A stretch of 64,000 bases of DNA from Methylocaldum sp002005105 (GTDB taxonomy: Bacteria > Pseudomonadota > Gammaproteobacteria > Methylococcales > Methylococcaceae): NCBI RefSeq assembly GCF_051027545.1, contig NZ_CP194902.1, forward strand, positions 868,001 through 932,000, in the 5' to 3' direction. Position 1 is the stretch's first letter, and each line of letters begins with the position of its first letter. The notes beneath the pieces were generated by a model. That model saw nothing but the letters and a program-made list of their open reading frames with translations. It was not told where the DNA came from and searched no databases. Position numbers and translations under genes: made by a program. Below are positions 1 through 7,260 of this stretch, in pieces.

Positions 1-8
1 CGGGCGCC

Positions 9-1100
9 GTGAAATCGAACCCCGCGCGTAGTCTTAGAGCATCTTTCATCGGTTTTTTCGTCATCGTTCTCGCACTGGGATTGCCCGGCTGCTCCGGCGA
101 TTCGCCGGAAGCCATGTTCGAGAATTACCTCGACCGCCTCGCGAACGTGACCGAGGTCGACATCGACGAAGCTATTGCACCGCCCGCCGTGCCGCCTTAT
201 CCGCGGCTACGGGACATCGTGCTCCCGATCGATGATATCCGAATCGGCGTCATCACTTATCTCGAAATGACCCGATGCGGGCTGGTCGGCGAAATCAGCG
301 CGCGGAACAGCTCTCTCGGACGAGTACAGCGGGAAAGCGGCCGCTTCCTTTACGAGCTGAATCTGTTTCGGAAACTCTCCGAGTGCGAAGCGAGACTTGG
401 AGGACCGGGCGAAGACCCGGAATTCGGCCGCAAGATAGAGTCCCTCCGGCAAGCGAAAGCCGACAATTTACCCAAGGCATTCTGGAACGCGACCTTCGCG
501 GCCAAGGAATTCCGCGTCTTCATGGATACGGCAACCGCCCCGCTTCTGCGGAGCGAAAAGATTTCCGTGGCCCGCTTCGAAAGGCCGATTCGGTATCTCG
601 CTTCGCTGGGCGCGAAACTCGAGGAAGCGCCTTCGATACCTCCAAGCGAATTCGAACAGCACTATTTCGAACTTCAAACCGATAAGACCGGCGGCAAAAT
701 CGTACGCGCCCTGAGCCTTAGCGGGTTTTATCTGGACCGGGTCGGGCTGCTTCTGGAACAAACCGCATCGACCGGGCGAATGTGTCCCATGGGCAAAAAA
801 ACCCGGCGGGCCGAGTATCTGTTCAATGTATTCGTCAAGTTTTACGCCGGCGAAGTGCAACCCTACATCAGCCGGCTTCATCAAACCGCGTCGCCATTGA
901 TCGAAAGCGTGCGGCATTTGAAAGAAAGCCAAAGGGCCGAAATCCCGCCAGCATTCGACAGCTATTACGCCGCGACGCTCGACCCGGCAACCGAGCAAGG
1001 CCTGTGGCATCGCTTCAACGCCGCACTGCAACGCCACACCCGCGCCTGGCAGGCAGTATTGAAACCCTGCGGAATGATGCCGGGGGGACCCGCGGCTTAA
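9..1100 (+). CDS. DUF3080 family lipoprotein
   Basis: A 363-residue protein beginning with GTG eight bases into the window, so a start further upstream cannot be excluded. Residues 1-27 form a basic and then hydrophobic signal peptide ending in LPGC, with Cys28 as the predicted lipidated residue. The segment after it (PEAMFENYLDRLANV) is typical of the DUF3080 family of gammaproteobacterial lipoproteins. The function of the family is unknown; the protein should be anchored in the outer membrane facing the periplasm. The rest is soluble and mostly helical, with a few cysteines and no catalytic motif that I recognise. It stands alone, about 200 bp before the next gene. Confidence 0.75.
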   Translation: MKSNPARSLRASFIGFFVIVLALGLPGCSGDSPEAMFENYLDRLANVTEVDIDEAIAPPAVPPYPRLRDIVLPIDDIRIGVITYLEMTRCGLVGEISARNSSLGRVQRESGRFLYELNLFRKLSECEARLGGPGEDPEFGRKIESLRQAKADNLPKAFWNATFAAKEFRVFMDTATAPLLRSEKISVARFERPIRYLASLGAKLEEAPSIPPSEFEQHYFELQTDKTGGKIVRALSLSGFYLDRVGLLLEQTASTGRMCPMGKKTRRAEYLFNVFVKFYAGEVQPYISRLHQTASPLIESVRHLKESQRAEIPPAFDSYYAATLDPATEQGLWHRFNAALQRHTRAWQAVLKPCGMMPGGPAA

Positions 1101-1300
1101 GCAAGTAGGTCAGATTTCGTACTTGCCCGAATTCTGCGACGGGACGACTGATGCCATTTCATGGGAGGCGAACATATCCCGCGCGGAATGACATGTCGGA
1201 AAAGACGGATAAAATTGTTCTGACGAGGGCGACGCGGAACGGCAACCGCTCCTCGGCATTACCAAGATCCGGCGTTTATTTGATACAACAAGGAAAACCC

Positions 1301-1738
1301 ATGAGCACTCTGACACTCGATATCGCCAATGCCATTATCGACGGCGCATTCAGAAAAGCGCGGGACTTAGGATTGGCACCGCTGGCAGTGGCCGTTTTGG
1401 ACGAAGGCGGTCACTTGAAGACGATGCAGCGGCAGGACGGCGCATCTTTCATGCGAGGTTCCATCGCCTTGGCCAAAGCCTGGGGAGCCATAGGGATGGG
1501 CGTATCCTCGCGCGAATTGGGTAAAATGGCGAAAGAACGTCCCCATTTCATGACGGCCTTGACCGAAGTGGCGGATGGCCGGCTCATGCCGGTGCCAGGC
1601 GGTGTGCTGATCCGCTCGGCGGACAATCGGATCGTTGGCGCGGTCGGAATCAGCGGCGACTTGTCCGATCTCGACGAAAGTTGCGCGATTGCGGGAATCG
1701 ATGCCGTCGGCCTAATCCCGGATTATGGGAAGAAATAA
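1301..1738 (+). CDS. GlcG/HbpS-family heme-binding-like protein (DUF336)
   Basis: A 145-residue protein. I chose the ATG at 1301 over the longer open frame from 1151 because homologues start this way (STLTLDIANAIIDGAF) and AAGGA lies 7-8 bases upstream. The fold signature is present: AVLDEGGHLKTMQRQDGA, then PGGVLIRSADNRIVGAVGISG, and a C-terminal helix ending in an Asp-rich stretch. GlcG/HbpS proteins form small oligomers and some bind heme; others accompany glycolate, diol or aromatic operons without a proven reaction. There is no such operon here, so the role is open. A second family member lies at 41826-42260. Confidence 0.8.
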   Translation: MSTLTLDIANAIIDGAFRKARDLGLAPLAVAVLDEGGHLKTMQRQDGASFMRGSIALAKAWGAIGMGVSSRELGKMAKERPHFMTALTEVADGRLMPVPGGVLIRSADNRIVGAVGISGDLSDLDESCAIAGIDAVGLIPDYGKK

Positions 1739-1950
1739 CGATATACTGGCGTTTGCGTTCCCGGTCCGGCTGTGGCGTGGCCGGCGGGGCGGTCTCGGCT
1801 TGTTCGGCACAAGCCGGGCTCCGTCGGTGCAGCGGCATTTTCCGGACAGAACGACCGAACCCGGCACACACAACTTATTCGGTATCGACTCGGCAATATT
1901 GGTGTTTATACTGTTTGCCTTTTTTACCGCGAAACCCCAAAAAACCTGTA

Positions 1951-3264
1951 GTGAAGAACCTCGTCAAGACTCGAATTCCGACCGGCTACGGCGAATTCAC
2001 CCTTTATCTTTACACCGAGCACGGCAAGGACCACCTTGCCTTGGTGAAATCGGACGTAAACGGTGAGAGCGGCGTCCCCGTCCGGGTCCATTCGGAATGC
2101 CTGACCGGCGACGTCTTCGGCTCTCGGCGCTGCGACTGCGGGGATCAGCTCAAACACACCCTTCAATATCTCGGACGCTCCCGCTGCGGCGTACTGCTTT
2201 ATCTGCGTCAGGAAGGACGCGGCATAGGCCTCCGCAAAAAGCTGGAAGCCTATAATCTCCAGGACCGCGGCCTCGACACGGTGGAGGCCAATATCAGCCT
2301 CGGCCATCAGCCTGACGAACGGAATTACGGCGTCGCCGCGCTGATGCTCAAGGATTTGGGCGTTCGCTCGATCCGGCTCATCACCAACAACCCCCGTAAA
2401 GTCGACGAACTCACCGAATACGGGATCGAGGTCGAGGCGCGCATTCCCATCGAGGTCGGCCATCATGACGACAATGCCGGCTATCTGCGTTCCAAGGCCG
2501 AAAAGCTGGCCCATTTGCTGACATTCCGGGAAAGCACGCCGTTCCACCGCGAATTCGCATTCATCGAGCCGTTGATAGACCAGCTGTCGCTGGCCCATGC
2601 CCCGGCGGAAAGCGGCCCTTTCGTCACCCTGACCTATGCCCAAAGCGTCGACGGCAGCATCGCCGTCGACAGCCAGGTTCCCTATGCCCTGAGTTCGAGG
2701 CAGTCGCTGACGCTCACCCATTTCCTGAGAGCGCACCACGACGCGCTGCTGGTCGGGGTCAACACCATCCTCAGCGACGATCCCCAGCTCAACGTCCGTT
2801 ACTATGAAGGCGAAGATCCGCAGCCGGTCATTCTCGACAGCAACCTGCGGACGCCGCCGGACTGCCGCGTTCTGAAGCAGTCGAAAAAGCCGCCCGTCAT
2901 CGTGACCACCGGCGAATCGGACCCGGCCAAGCGCGAGGCGCTGCTCTCGGCCGGCGCGAAAATTCTCGTGGTGGGAGCAAGCGAGGACGGCTGCGTCGAC
3001 TTGAAAGAAACCCTGACGAAACTGCGCCAAATCGGTATCCGCACCCTCATGGTCGAGGGGGGATCGAAGATCATCGGCACCTTTCTCAAACATCATTTAG
3101 TGAACTACTGCGTGATTACAATAACACCAAAAATCATAGGCGGGCTCAAAGCCATCGACGATCTGTGCCGCTCCGGCGAGCAAGCCCCTTTAAGCATCAC
3201 GGACTGCCAGTACCATGTCCTGGGTTCCGACATCATCGCCTTCGGCCCGGTCGGATACGTCTGA
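1951..3264 (+). CDS. GTP cyclohydrolase II fused to RibD-type reductase domain
   Basis: A 437-residue fusion. I chose the GTG at 1951 because the N-terminus then matches RibA; the frame is open upstream to 1681 without family similarity. Residues 1-200 carry the zinc ligands Cys50, Cys61 and Cys63 (SECLTGDVFGSRRCDCG), QEGRGIGL, the Tyr of EAYNLQD, and NNPRKVDEL: an intact GTP cyclohydrolase II, which opens GTP to a diaminopyrimidinone ribotide. Residues 223-437 are a RibD_C/dihydrofolate-reductase-like NADPH domain (TLTYAQSVDGSIA, VGVNTILSDDP, MVEGGSKI) that would reduce the ribosyl to ribityl side chain. The RibD deaminase domain is absent. No FMN riboswitch is visible upstream. It shares one base with the next gene, so it probably serves a dedicated pathway rather than bulk riboflavin synthesis. 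Confidence 0.88.
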   Translation: MKNLVKTRIPTGYGEFTLYLYTEHGKDHLALVKSDVNGESGVPVRVHSECLTGDVFGSRRCDCGDQLKHTLQYLGRSRCGVLLYLRQEGRGIGLRKKLEAYNLQDRGLDTVEANISLGHQPDERNYGVAALMLKDLGVRSIRLITNNPRKVDELTEYGIEVEARIPIEVGHHDDNAGYLRSKAEKLAHLLTFRESTPFHREFAFIEPLIDQLSLAHAPAESGPFVTLTYAQSVDGSIAVDSQVPYALSSRQSLTLTHFLRAHHDALLVGVNTILSDDPQLNVRYYEGEDPQPVILDSNLRTPPDCRVLKQSKKPPVIVTTGESDPAKREALLSAGAKILVVGASEDGCVDLKETLTKLRQIGIRTLMVEGGSKIIGTFLKHHLVNYCVITITPKIIGGLKAIDDLCRSGEQAPLSITDCQYHVLGSDIIAFGPVGYV

Positions 3265-4289
3265 TGCGAGTACAAGCCGTTTGTCATGTAGCCCCCAAAT
3301 CGGTGGCGGTGCAGGAAATCGATCTGCCCGCCCCACGGACCGGAGAATTACTGATCAAAGCCCTGTGCTCGGCCATCAGCCCTGGCACCGAATCCCTGAT
3401 CTTCCGGGGCGAGGTGCCCGAGGATCTGCCTCGGGACACGAGCATCGGCAGTCTGCAAGGAAACTTCAGCTATCCGTTCCGGTACGGTTATGCCCTGGTC
3501 GGGGAAGTCGCCGCCGTGGGAGCGGACGAAGACCGGGACTGGCTGGGCCGCCGGGTCTTCGCCTACCACCCCCACCAAAACTACGCCGTCGTCGATAAGA
3601 AGGATTGCCTGGTCCTGCCGGAGGGCGTTCCGGCGGAGCGCGCCCTGTTTCTCGCCAATATGGAATCGGCGCTGAATCTGGTGTTCGATGCGGCGCCGCT
3701 GCCCGGAGAGCGGATCATGGTTTTCGGGCAGGGCATCGTCGGACTGCTCACCACCGCCGTCCTCGGCCGATTTCCGCTCGGAGAACTGATCACGGCCGAT
3801 CCTCTCGCGTTCCGCCGACAAAAATCCACCGAGATGGGCGCGGCCCTGGCCATCAACCCGGCCGTCAAACGCGAAGTCGCGGCGCTTAAAGAGTGTCTTT
3901 TCTACGACGGCGCCGACGGGCTGGATGCCGCCATCGAAGTCTCGGGAAATCAGACCGCTCTGAACCAGGCCATCGAACTGACCGGTTTCGCCGGCCGTAT
4001 CGTGATCGGTTCATGGTACGGCCAAAGCGAGGCGCCGCTCGATCTCGGCGGCCATTTTCACCGGCGGCGCATCCGGTTGGTTTCGAGCCAGGTGAGCACG
4101 ATCGACCCGCGCCTTTGCGGACGTTGGAGCAAGAAGCGGCGGCTCGACCTCGCCTGGGAGTGGCTGGCCGAAATCCGCGCGGAACGTTTGATCACCCATC
4201 ATTTTGCGCCCAGTGCCTGCCAGGAAGCCTTCGAGCTGGTCGACAGCAAGCGGGCTGGGGTGTTGCAGCCGATTTTCGAGTACACCTGA
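3264..4289 (+). CDS. Zinc-type medium-chain dehydrogenase
   Basis: A 341-residue medium-chain dehydrogenase/reductase whose ATG overlaps the TGA of the preceding gene by one base, so the two are translationally coupled. The GroES-like half has CSAISPGTE near residue 30, but the usual GHE catalytic-zinc motif reads GYALVGEV. The structural-zinc cysteine loop is also missing, so this is probably a zinc-poor subfamily like BchC or SorE-type dehydrogenases. The Rossmann half has VFGQGIVGLL near residue 150 for NAD(P). It would oxidise or reduce an alcohol or ketone, possibly the side chain of a pterin-like intermediate given its neighbours. The substrate is unknown. Confidence 0.8.
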   Translation: MRVQAVCHVAPKSVAVQEIDLPAPRTGELLIKALCSAISPGTESLIFRGEVPEDLPRDTSIGSLQGNFSYPFRYGYALVGEVAAVGADEDRDWLGRRVFAYHPHQNYAVVDKKDCLVLPEGVPAERALFLANMESALNLVFDAAPLPGERIMVFGQGIVGLLTTAVLGRFPLGELITADPLAFRRQKSTEMGAALAINPAVKREVAALKECLFYDGADGLDAAIEVSGNQTALNQAIELTGFAGRIVIGSWYGQSEAPLDLGGHFHRRRIRLVSSQVSTIDPRLCGRWSKKRRLDLAWEWLAEIRAERLITHHFAPSACQEAFELVDSKRAGVLQPIFEYT

Positions 4290-4306
4290 CGATCCGAGGA
4301 ACCGCG

Positions 4307-4681
4307 ATGTACCAGCTAGCCATCACCCGCGACTTCATCGCCCGCCATTTCCTGATCGGCGGAGACTGGGGCGCCGAGAATCATGAGCACAGCCACCACT
4401 ACAAGGCGGAAGTACTGATCGAGGGCGAACAGCTCGACCGGCACGGCTATCTGATCGACATCGTGGATCTGGAGCAGGCGACCATGGCGCTGATCGGAGA
4501 GTTCAAGGACCGCGTACTCAACGATCTCGAACCTTTTCGCGGCCTCAACCCCAGCCTCGAACGCTTTGCCCGCATCTTCTGGGAACGGCTCAGAGATCGG
4601 GTGACGCTGCACGGCGTAAAGATGACGATCAAGCTTTGGGAGAACGACCGGGACTGGGCGGCCTTCGGCGGGACGCTTTAA
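4307..4681 (+). CDS. 6-pyruvoyl-tetrahydropterin synthase / QueD family protein
   Basis: A 124-residue COG0720 protein, 17 bases after the dehydrogenase, preceded by GAGGA. Zinc ligands are visible: the His of FIARHFL near residue 13 and the pair in HSHHYKAEV. The conserved WENDRDWAAF-like end is the usual C-terminal Glu strand. At the position of the catalytic Cys of QueD and mammalian PTPS (four residues before the first His of HxH) there is Glu, as in the PTPS-III class that cleaves dihydroneopterin triphosphate to 6-hydroxymethyl-dihydropterin. So it is unlikely to be a standard QueD. In this operon it probably acts on a product related to that of the GTP cyclohydrolase II fusion. Confidence 0.85.
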   Translation: MYQLAITRDFIARHFLIGGDWGAENHEHSHHYKAEVLIEGEQLDRHGYLIDIVDLEQATMALIGEFKDRVLNDLEPFRGLNPSLERFARIFWERLRDRVTLHGVKMTIKLWENDRDWAAFGGTL

Positions 4682-4692
4682 CTCCGGCGGCC

Positions 4693-5598
4693 GTGGACAT
4701 TCCTTTCCACGACTATCTCGAAGCCAAGTTCGCGCTGGACGAGCGCAGCCTGAACCGCGAGGTCCAAACCGAGTTTGCTCGGTGGCTATCGGGCAAACCG
4801 CGCTTGACCTGCCTCGACCTCGGCACCGGTACCGGTGCTTCCGTGCTGCGGCTTCTGAAGCTGGCCCCCGAAACCGATTTGCACATCACCGCCGTGGATC
4901 GGGACGGGACCCTTTTGTACACCGCCCGAGAAAGAACGGCTGATCTGCTCCGGCAGAAAGGCTTGTATGTCTCGGTGGAACCGGCCGGCATCCGCGCCCG
5001 GCAAAACGGCCGTGAAATCGCCGTGGATTTCGTCTGCAGCGACCTACGACACTTCGAACCGAATGAAGCTCCCGGCTCTTATGACGCGGTCATTGCCCAC
5101 GCGGTGATGGATCTTCTGCCGCTCCGGACCATGACCGGACGGATCGCGCGCTGGCTGCGGCCGAAGGGAATCTTTTACGGCAGTGTCAACTATGACGGCG
5201 AGACCGTGCTGTTTCCGGTCTATGCCGATGAAGCGTTCGAAAACTCCATCCTTGCCGTATACGACGCTTCCATGGAAGAGCGCCGGGTATGGGACGAAAA
5301 CAGCGGCGGCGCACGCTCCGGAAGACGGCTGCACCGCGTCCTCGGCGAAACCGGCTTCGAACCGATCGCCTACGGCAGCTCCGACTGGAACATCACCCCG
5401 CTCCGCCGCATTTATCGCAACCGCGATGCCGTTTGCCTGGCCGCCCTGCTGAACATGATCCGGGACGAAGCCCTAAGATCGGGACAATTCTCCACGGATT
5501 CGCTCGACCGATGGTACCGGGAACGCTCCGAGCGATTGACGGCCGGAGAACTCGGCTTGATCATTCATCAGATCGATCTGTTGGCGGAGAAGGTTTGA
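4693..5598 (+). CDS. Class I SAM-dependent methyltransferase
   Basis: A 301-residue methyltransferase, last gene of the four-gene operon, starting with GTG 11 bases after the PTPS-family gene. The open frame extends upstream to 4636 but that part overlaps the preceding gene. The SAM-binding motif I is CLDLGTGTGAS at residues 40-50, followed by an acidic strand end (AVDRD) and a motif III/post-I region VDFVCSDLRHF. The C-terminal third (WYRERSERLTAGELGLI) is not a family I can name. It is likely to methylate the product of the preceding enzymes, but the acceptor is unknown. Confidence 0.8.
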   Translation: MDIPFHDYLEAKFALDERSLNREVQTEFARWLSGKPRLTCLDLGTGTGASVLRLLKLAPETDLHITAVDRDGTLLYTARERTADLLRQKGLYVSVEPAGIRARQNGREIAVDFVCSDLRHFEPNEAPGSYDAVIAHAVMDLLPLRTMTGRIARWLRPKGIFYGSVNYDGETVLFPVYADEAFENSILAVYDASMEERRVWDENSGGARSGRRLHRVLGETGFEPIAYGSSDWNITPLRRIYRNRDAVCLAALLNMIRDEALRSGQFSTDSLDRWYRERSERLTAGELGLIIHQIDLLAEKV

Positions 5599-5610
5599 TC
5601 TTCGGTATTC

Positions 5611-5643
5611 GGCGGGTTACGCGGGGGTGCCCGCTAACCCGCC
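5611..5643. repeat. Short GGCGGGTTA inverted repeat
   Basis: A 33-bp hairpin with arms GGCGGGTTA and TAACCCGCC plus an inner GCGGG/CCCGC stem. It belongs to the same GGCGGGTTA/TAACCCGCC sequence type as the larger repeat at 8738-8910. It lies between convergent genes and could also help end transcription. Confidence 0.7.
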
Positions 5644-5679
5644 CTACGAGCCTATGGATTCCGAATTAGAATTAGCTCG

Positions 5680-6177
5680 TTACTTCGCGCCCGGATGACG
5701 CGGGCCGCCGTGGTGCTTCCATTTGTGAGCGCGCTCGCCGAACGGGGTCAGCTCATCGAAGACTTTGCGCTGTTCCGGGGTCAGCGTGGCGTAGAAGGTC
5801 TTGGTCGCGGCCAGGGCTTCTTCGAGATAGGTCTGTTTTGCCTTATTGTGGGCGATCATTTTTTCCAGACGCTCCGGGGCCGGCAGGTTCTTCATGGCCT
5901 CGCGGTCGGGACGGGACTGTTTCTTCTTTTCCTTGATTTCCTTGATCTTGGCGGACCAGGTGTTCCAGTCGGCTTCCTGCGCCGACGTAAGCTTCAAGTC
6001 CTTGCGCAGTTCCGCCATCCGTTCCTCCATGAAGCGCTCCCGCCGCTCCGCCCGCGAACCGGCGGGACCTTGGCTGTAAGCGCCGGATTCAGGCTTGGCT
6101 TCTCCGGACTCGGCGATTGCGGCTACGGGGGTGAGCAGGGCAAGAGTGATCAAGAGTGCTTTGGGGTAAGATTTCAT
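5680..6177 (-). CDS. Spy/CpxP-like periplasmic protein
   Basis: A 165-residue protein with a Sec signal peptide (MKSYPKALLITLALLTPVAAIAES, cleavage near 22). The mature part is a charged helical protein with two LTxxQ-type motifs (LKLTSAQEADW and TLTPEQRKVFDEL), the hallmark of Spy/CpxP periplasmic chaperones and stress sensors. The His/Lys-rich tail (HKWKHHGGPRHPG) may bind metal. It is transcribed divergently from an OmpR-type regulator and histidine kinase, an arrangement like cpxP-cpxRA. A 51-bp inverted repeat lies between them, so regulation by that system is likely. Confidence 0.82.
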   Translation of the reverse strand: MKSYPKALLITLALLTPVAAIAESGEAKPESGAYSQGPAGSRAERRERFMEERMAELRKDLKLTSAQEADWNTWSAKIKEIKEKKKQSRPDREAMKNLPAPERLEKMIAHNKAKQTYLEEALAATKTFYATLTPEQRKVFDELTPFGERAHKWKHHGGPRHPGAK

Positions 6178-6305
6178 GTGGATTCCTCCGGTTTTGTGAA
6201 ACGTCGGCCGAAGCCGATTCTGTTTAGACCGCCGGGACCGTCCCGCCGTCTTCGGAATCTATTTCACACCGGCCATGTATCGGATATGTGTCCGGCCGGC
6301 GGTGA

Positions 6306-6356
6306 TTTTGTATCGTTTTTTATCGTCGGCAGCAGGCGATACAAAACGATACAAAA
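6306..6356. promoter_or_regulatory. Inverted-repeat operator between spy-like gene and response regulator
   Basis: Perfect 14-bp arms TTTTGTATCGTTTT (6306-6319) and AAAACGATACAAAA (6343-6356) face each other, with further GTATCG/CGATAC half sites inside. The site is AT-rich in GC-rich surroundings and lies in the shared promoter region of divergent genes. It is probably bound by the adjacent response regulator; this is inferred from position and symmetry. Confidence 0.6.
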
Positions 6357-6395
6357 GCCCATGACTCGGGCCGGCAACCGCGGTAAAAAGCCTCC

Positions 6396-7118
6396 ATGGA
6401 AACCACAGAGCATATCCTCGTCGTCGACGACGACCGCGAAATTCGCGTGCTGGTCGGCGACTATCTTAAACAGCACGGCTACCGCGTCAGCCTGGCCGCC
6501 GACGGCCGGCAGATGCGCGAAATATTGGAAAGCAGCGGCATCGACCTGATCGTCCTCGATCTGATGCTGCCCGGCCAGGACGGCTTGAGCCTGTGTCGCG
6601 ACCTGCGCGCGCGTTCCGACCTTCCGGTGCTGATGCTGACCGCCCGCGGAGAGCCGATCGACCGGGTGCTGGGGTTGGAAATGGGCGCCGACGACTATCT
6701 CGCCAAGCCGTTCGAACCGCGCGAACTCCTGGCCCGCATCCGCAATATCCTGCGCCGCGCCCGTTCGCTGCCGAACAGGGGTGTTTCGGACTCGGCGCAT
6801 CGCTGGCGATTCGCCGGCTGGACCCTGGATGGGCAGACGCGCCAACTCACCTCTCCCCAGGGCGTGGTAGTCGCGCTATCCGGAGCCGAATACCGCTTGC
6901 TGGAGGTATTTCTCACCCATCCCAACCGGGTGCTCACCCGCGATCAGCTCATGGAGCTGATCCGCGGCCGAGAGGCTGATCCCTTCGATCGCTCCATCGA
7001 CCTCCGGGTCAGCCGGCTGCGCCAGAAGCTGGGTGATAACGCACGGGCGCCAAACCTGATCAAAACACAGCGGAACGAGGGCTATGTACTGGCCGCCGTG
7101 GTGGAGCAGGAATCATGA
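6396..7118 (+). CDS. OmpR/PhoB-family response regulator
   Basis: A 240-residue two-component regulator. The receiver domain (residues 5-120) has the acidic pocket DDD at 11-13, phospho-acceptor Asp55 (VLDLMLPG), the switch Thr in LMLTARGE and Lys in YLAKPFEPREL. A winged-helix DNA-binding domain follows (about 145-235; SGAEYRLLEVFLTHPNRVLTR is the typical trans-activation segment). Its TGA falls in the CATGAG that is duplicated around the 140-bp element at 7120-7259. Before that insertion the stop overlapped the ATG of the kinase gene by four bases. It probably controls the divergent Spy/CpxP-like gene. Confidence 0.93.
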   Translation: METTEHILVVDDDREIRVLVGDYLKQHGYRVSLAADGRQMREILESSGIDLIVLDLMLPGQDGLSLCRDLRARSDLPVLMLTARGEPIDRVLGLEMGADDYLAKPFEPRELLARIRNILRRARSLPNRGVSDSAHRWRFAGWTLDGQTRQLTSPQGVVVALSGAEYRLLEVFLTHPNRVLTRDQLMELIRGREADPFDRSIDLRVSRLRQKLGDNARAPNLIKTQRNEGYVLAAVVEQES

Positions 7119-7119
7119 G

Positions 7120-7259
7120 GACACCTCGAAAAACCTACTGCGCGTCCCGATTGCTGCGTTGCGCGGTGCTCGGAATCCTCATGTACTCCGCGTACACTCC
7201 GGTTCCTGTGCTCCGGACGCCTTGCACTCGGGGCGCTCGCGACGGTTTTTCGAGGTGTC
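7120..7259. mobile_element. 140-bp MITE-like element with 16-bp terminal inverted repeats
   Basis: The element begins GACACCTCGAAAAACC (7120-7135) and ends with the perfect complement GGTTTTTCGAGGTGTC (7244-7259). It is flanked by the direct repeat CATGAG (7114-7119 and 7260-7265), which reads as a target-site duplication. It has no coding capacity of its own and so would be mobilised in trans. It separates the stop of the response regulator from the start of the kinase, and the duplicated target preserved both. A palindromic unit moved by another mechanism is an alternative. Confidence 0.78.
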
Positions 7260-7260
7260 C

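Noticed and set aside
1739..1950. FMN riboswitch before the GTP cyclohydrolase II fusion
   Set aside because: The conserved RFN blocks are not present in this leader, and the spacing is too short for a full element.
1924..3096. Long minus-strand frame of 390 codons opposite the GTP cyclohydrolase II gene
   Set aside because: It is a shadow of the plus-strand gene in GC-rich codons; its sequence has no family pattern, while the plus strand has complete motifs.
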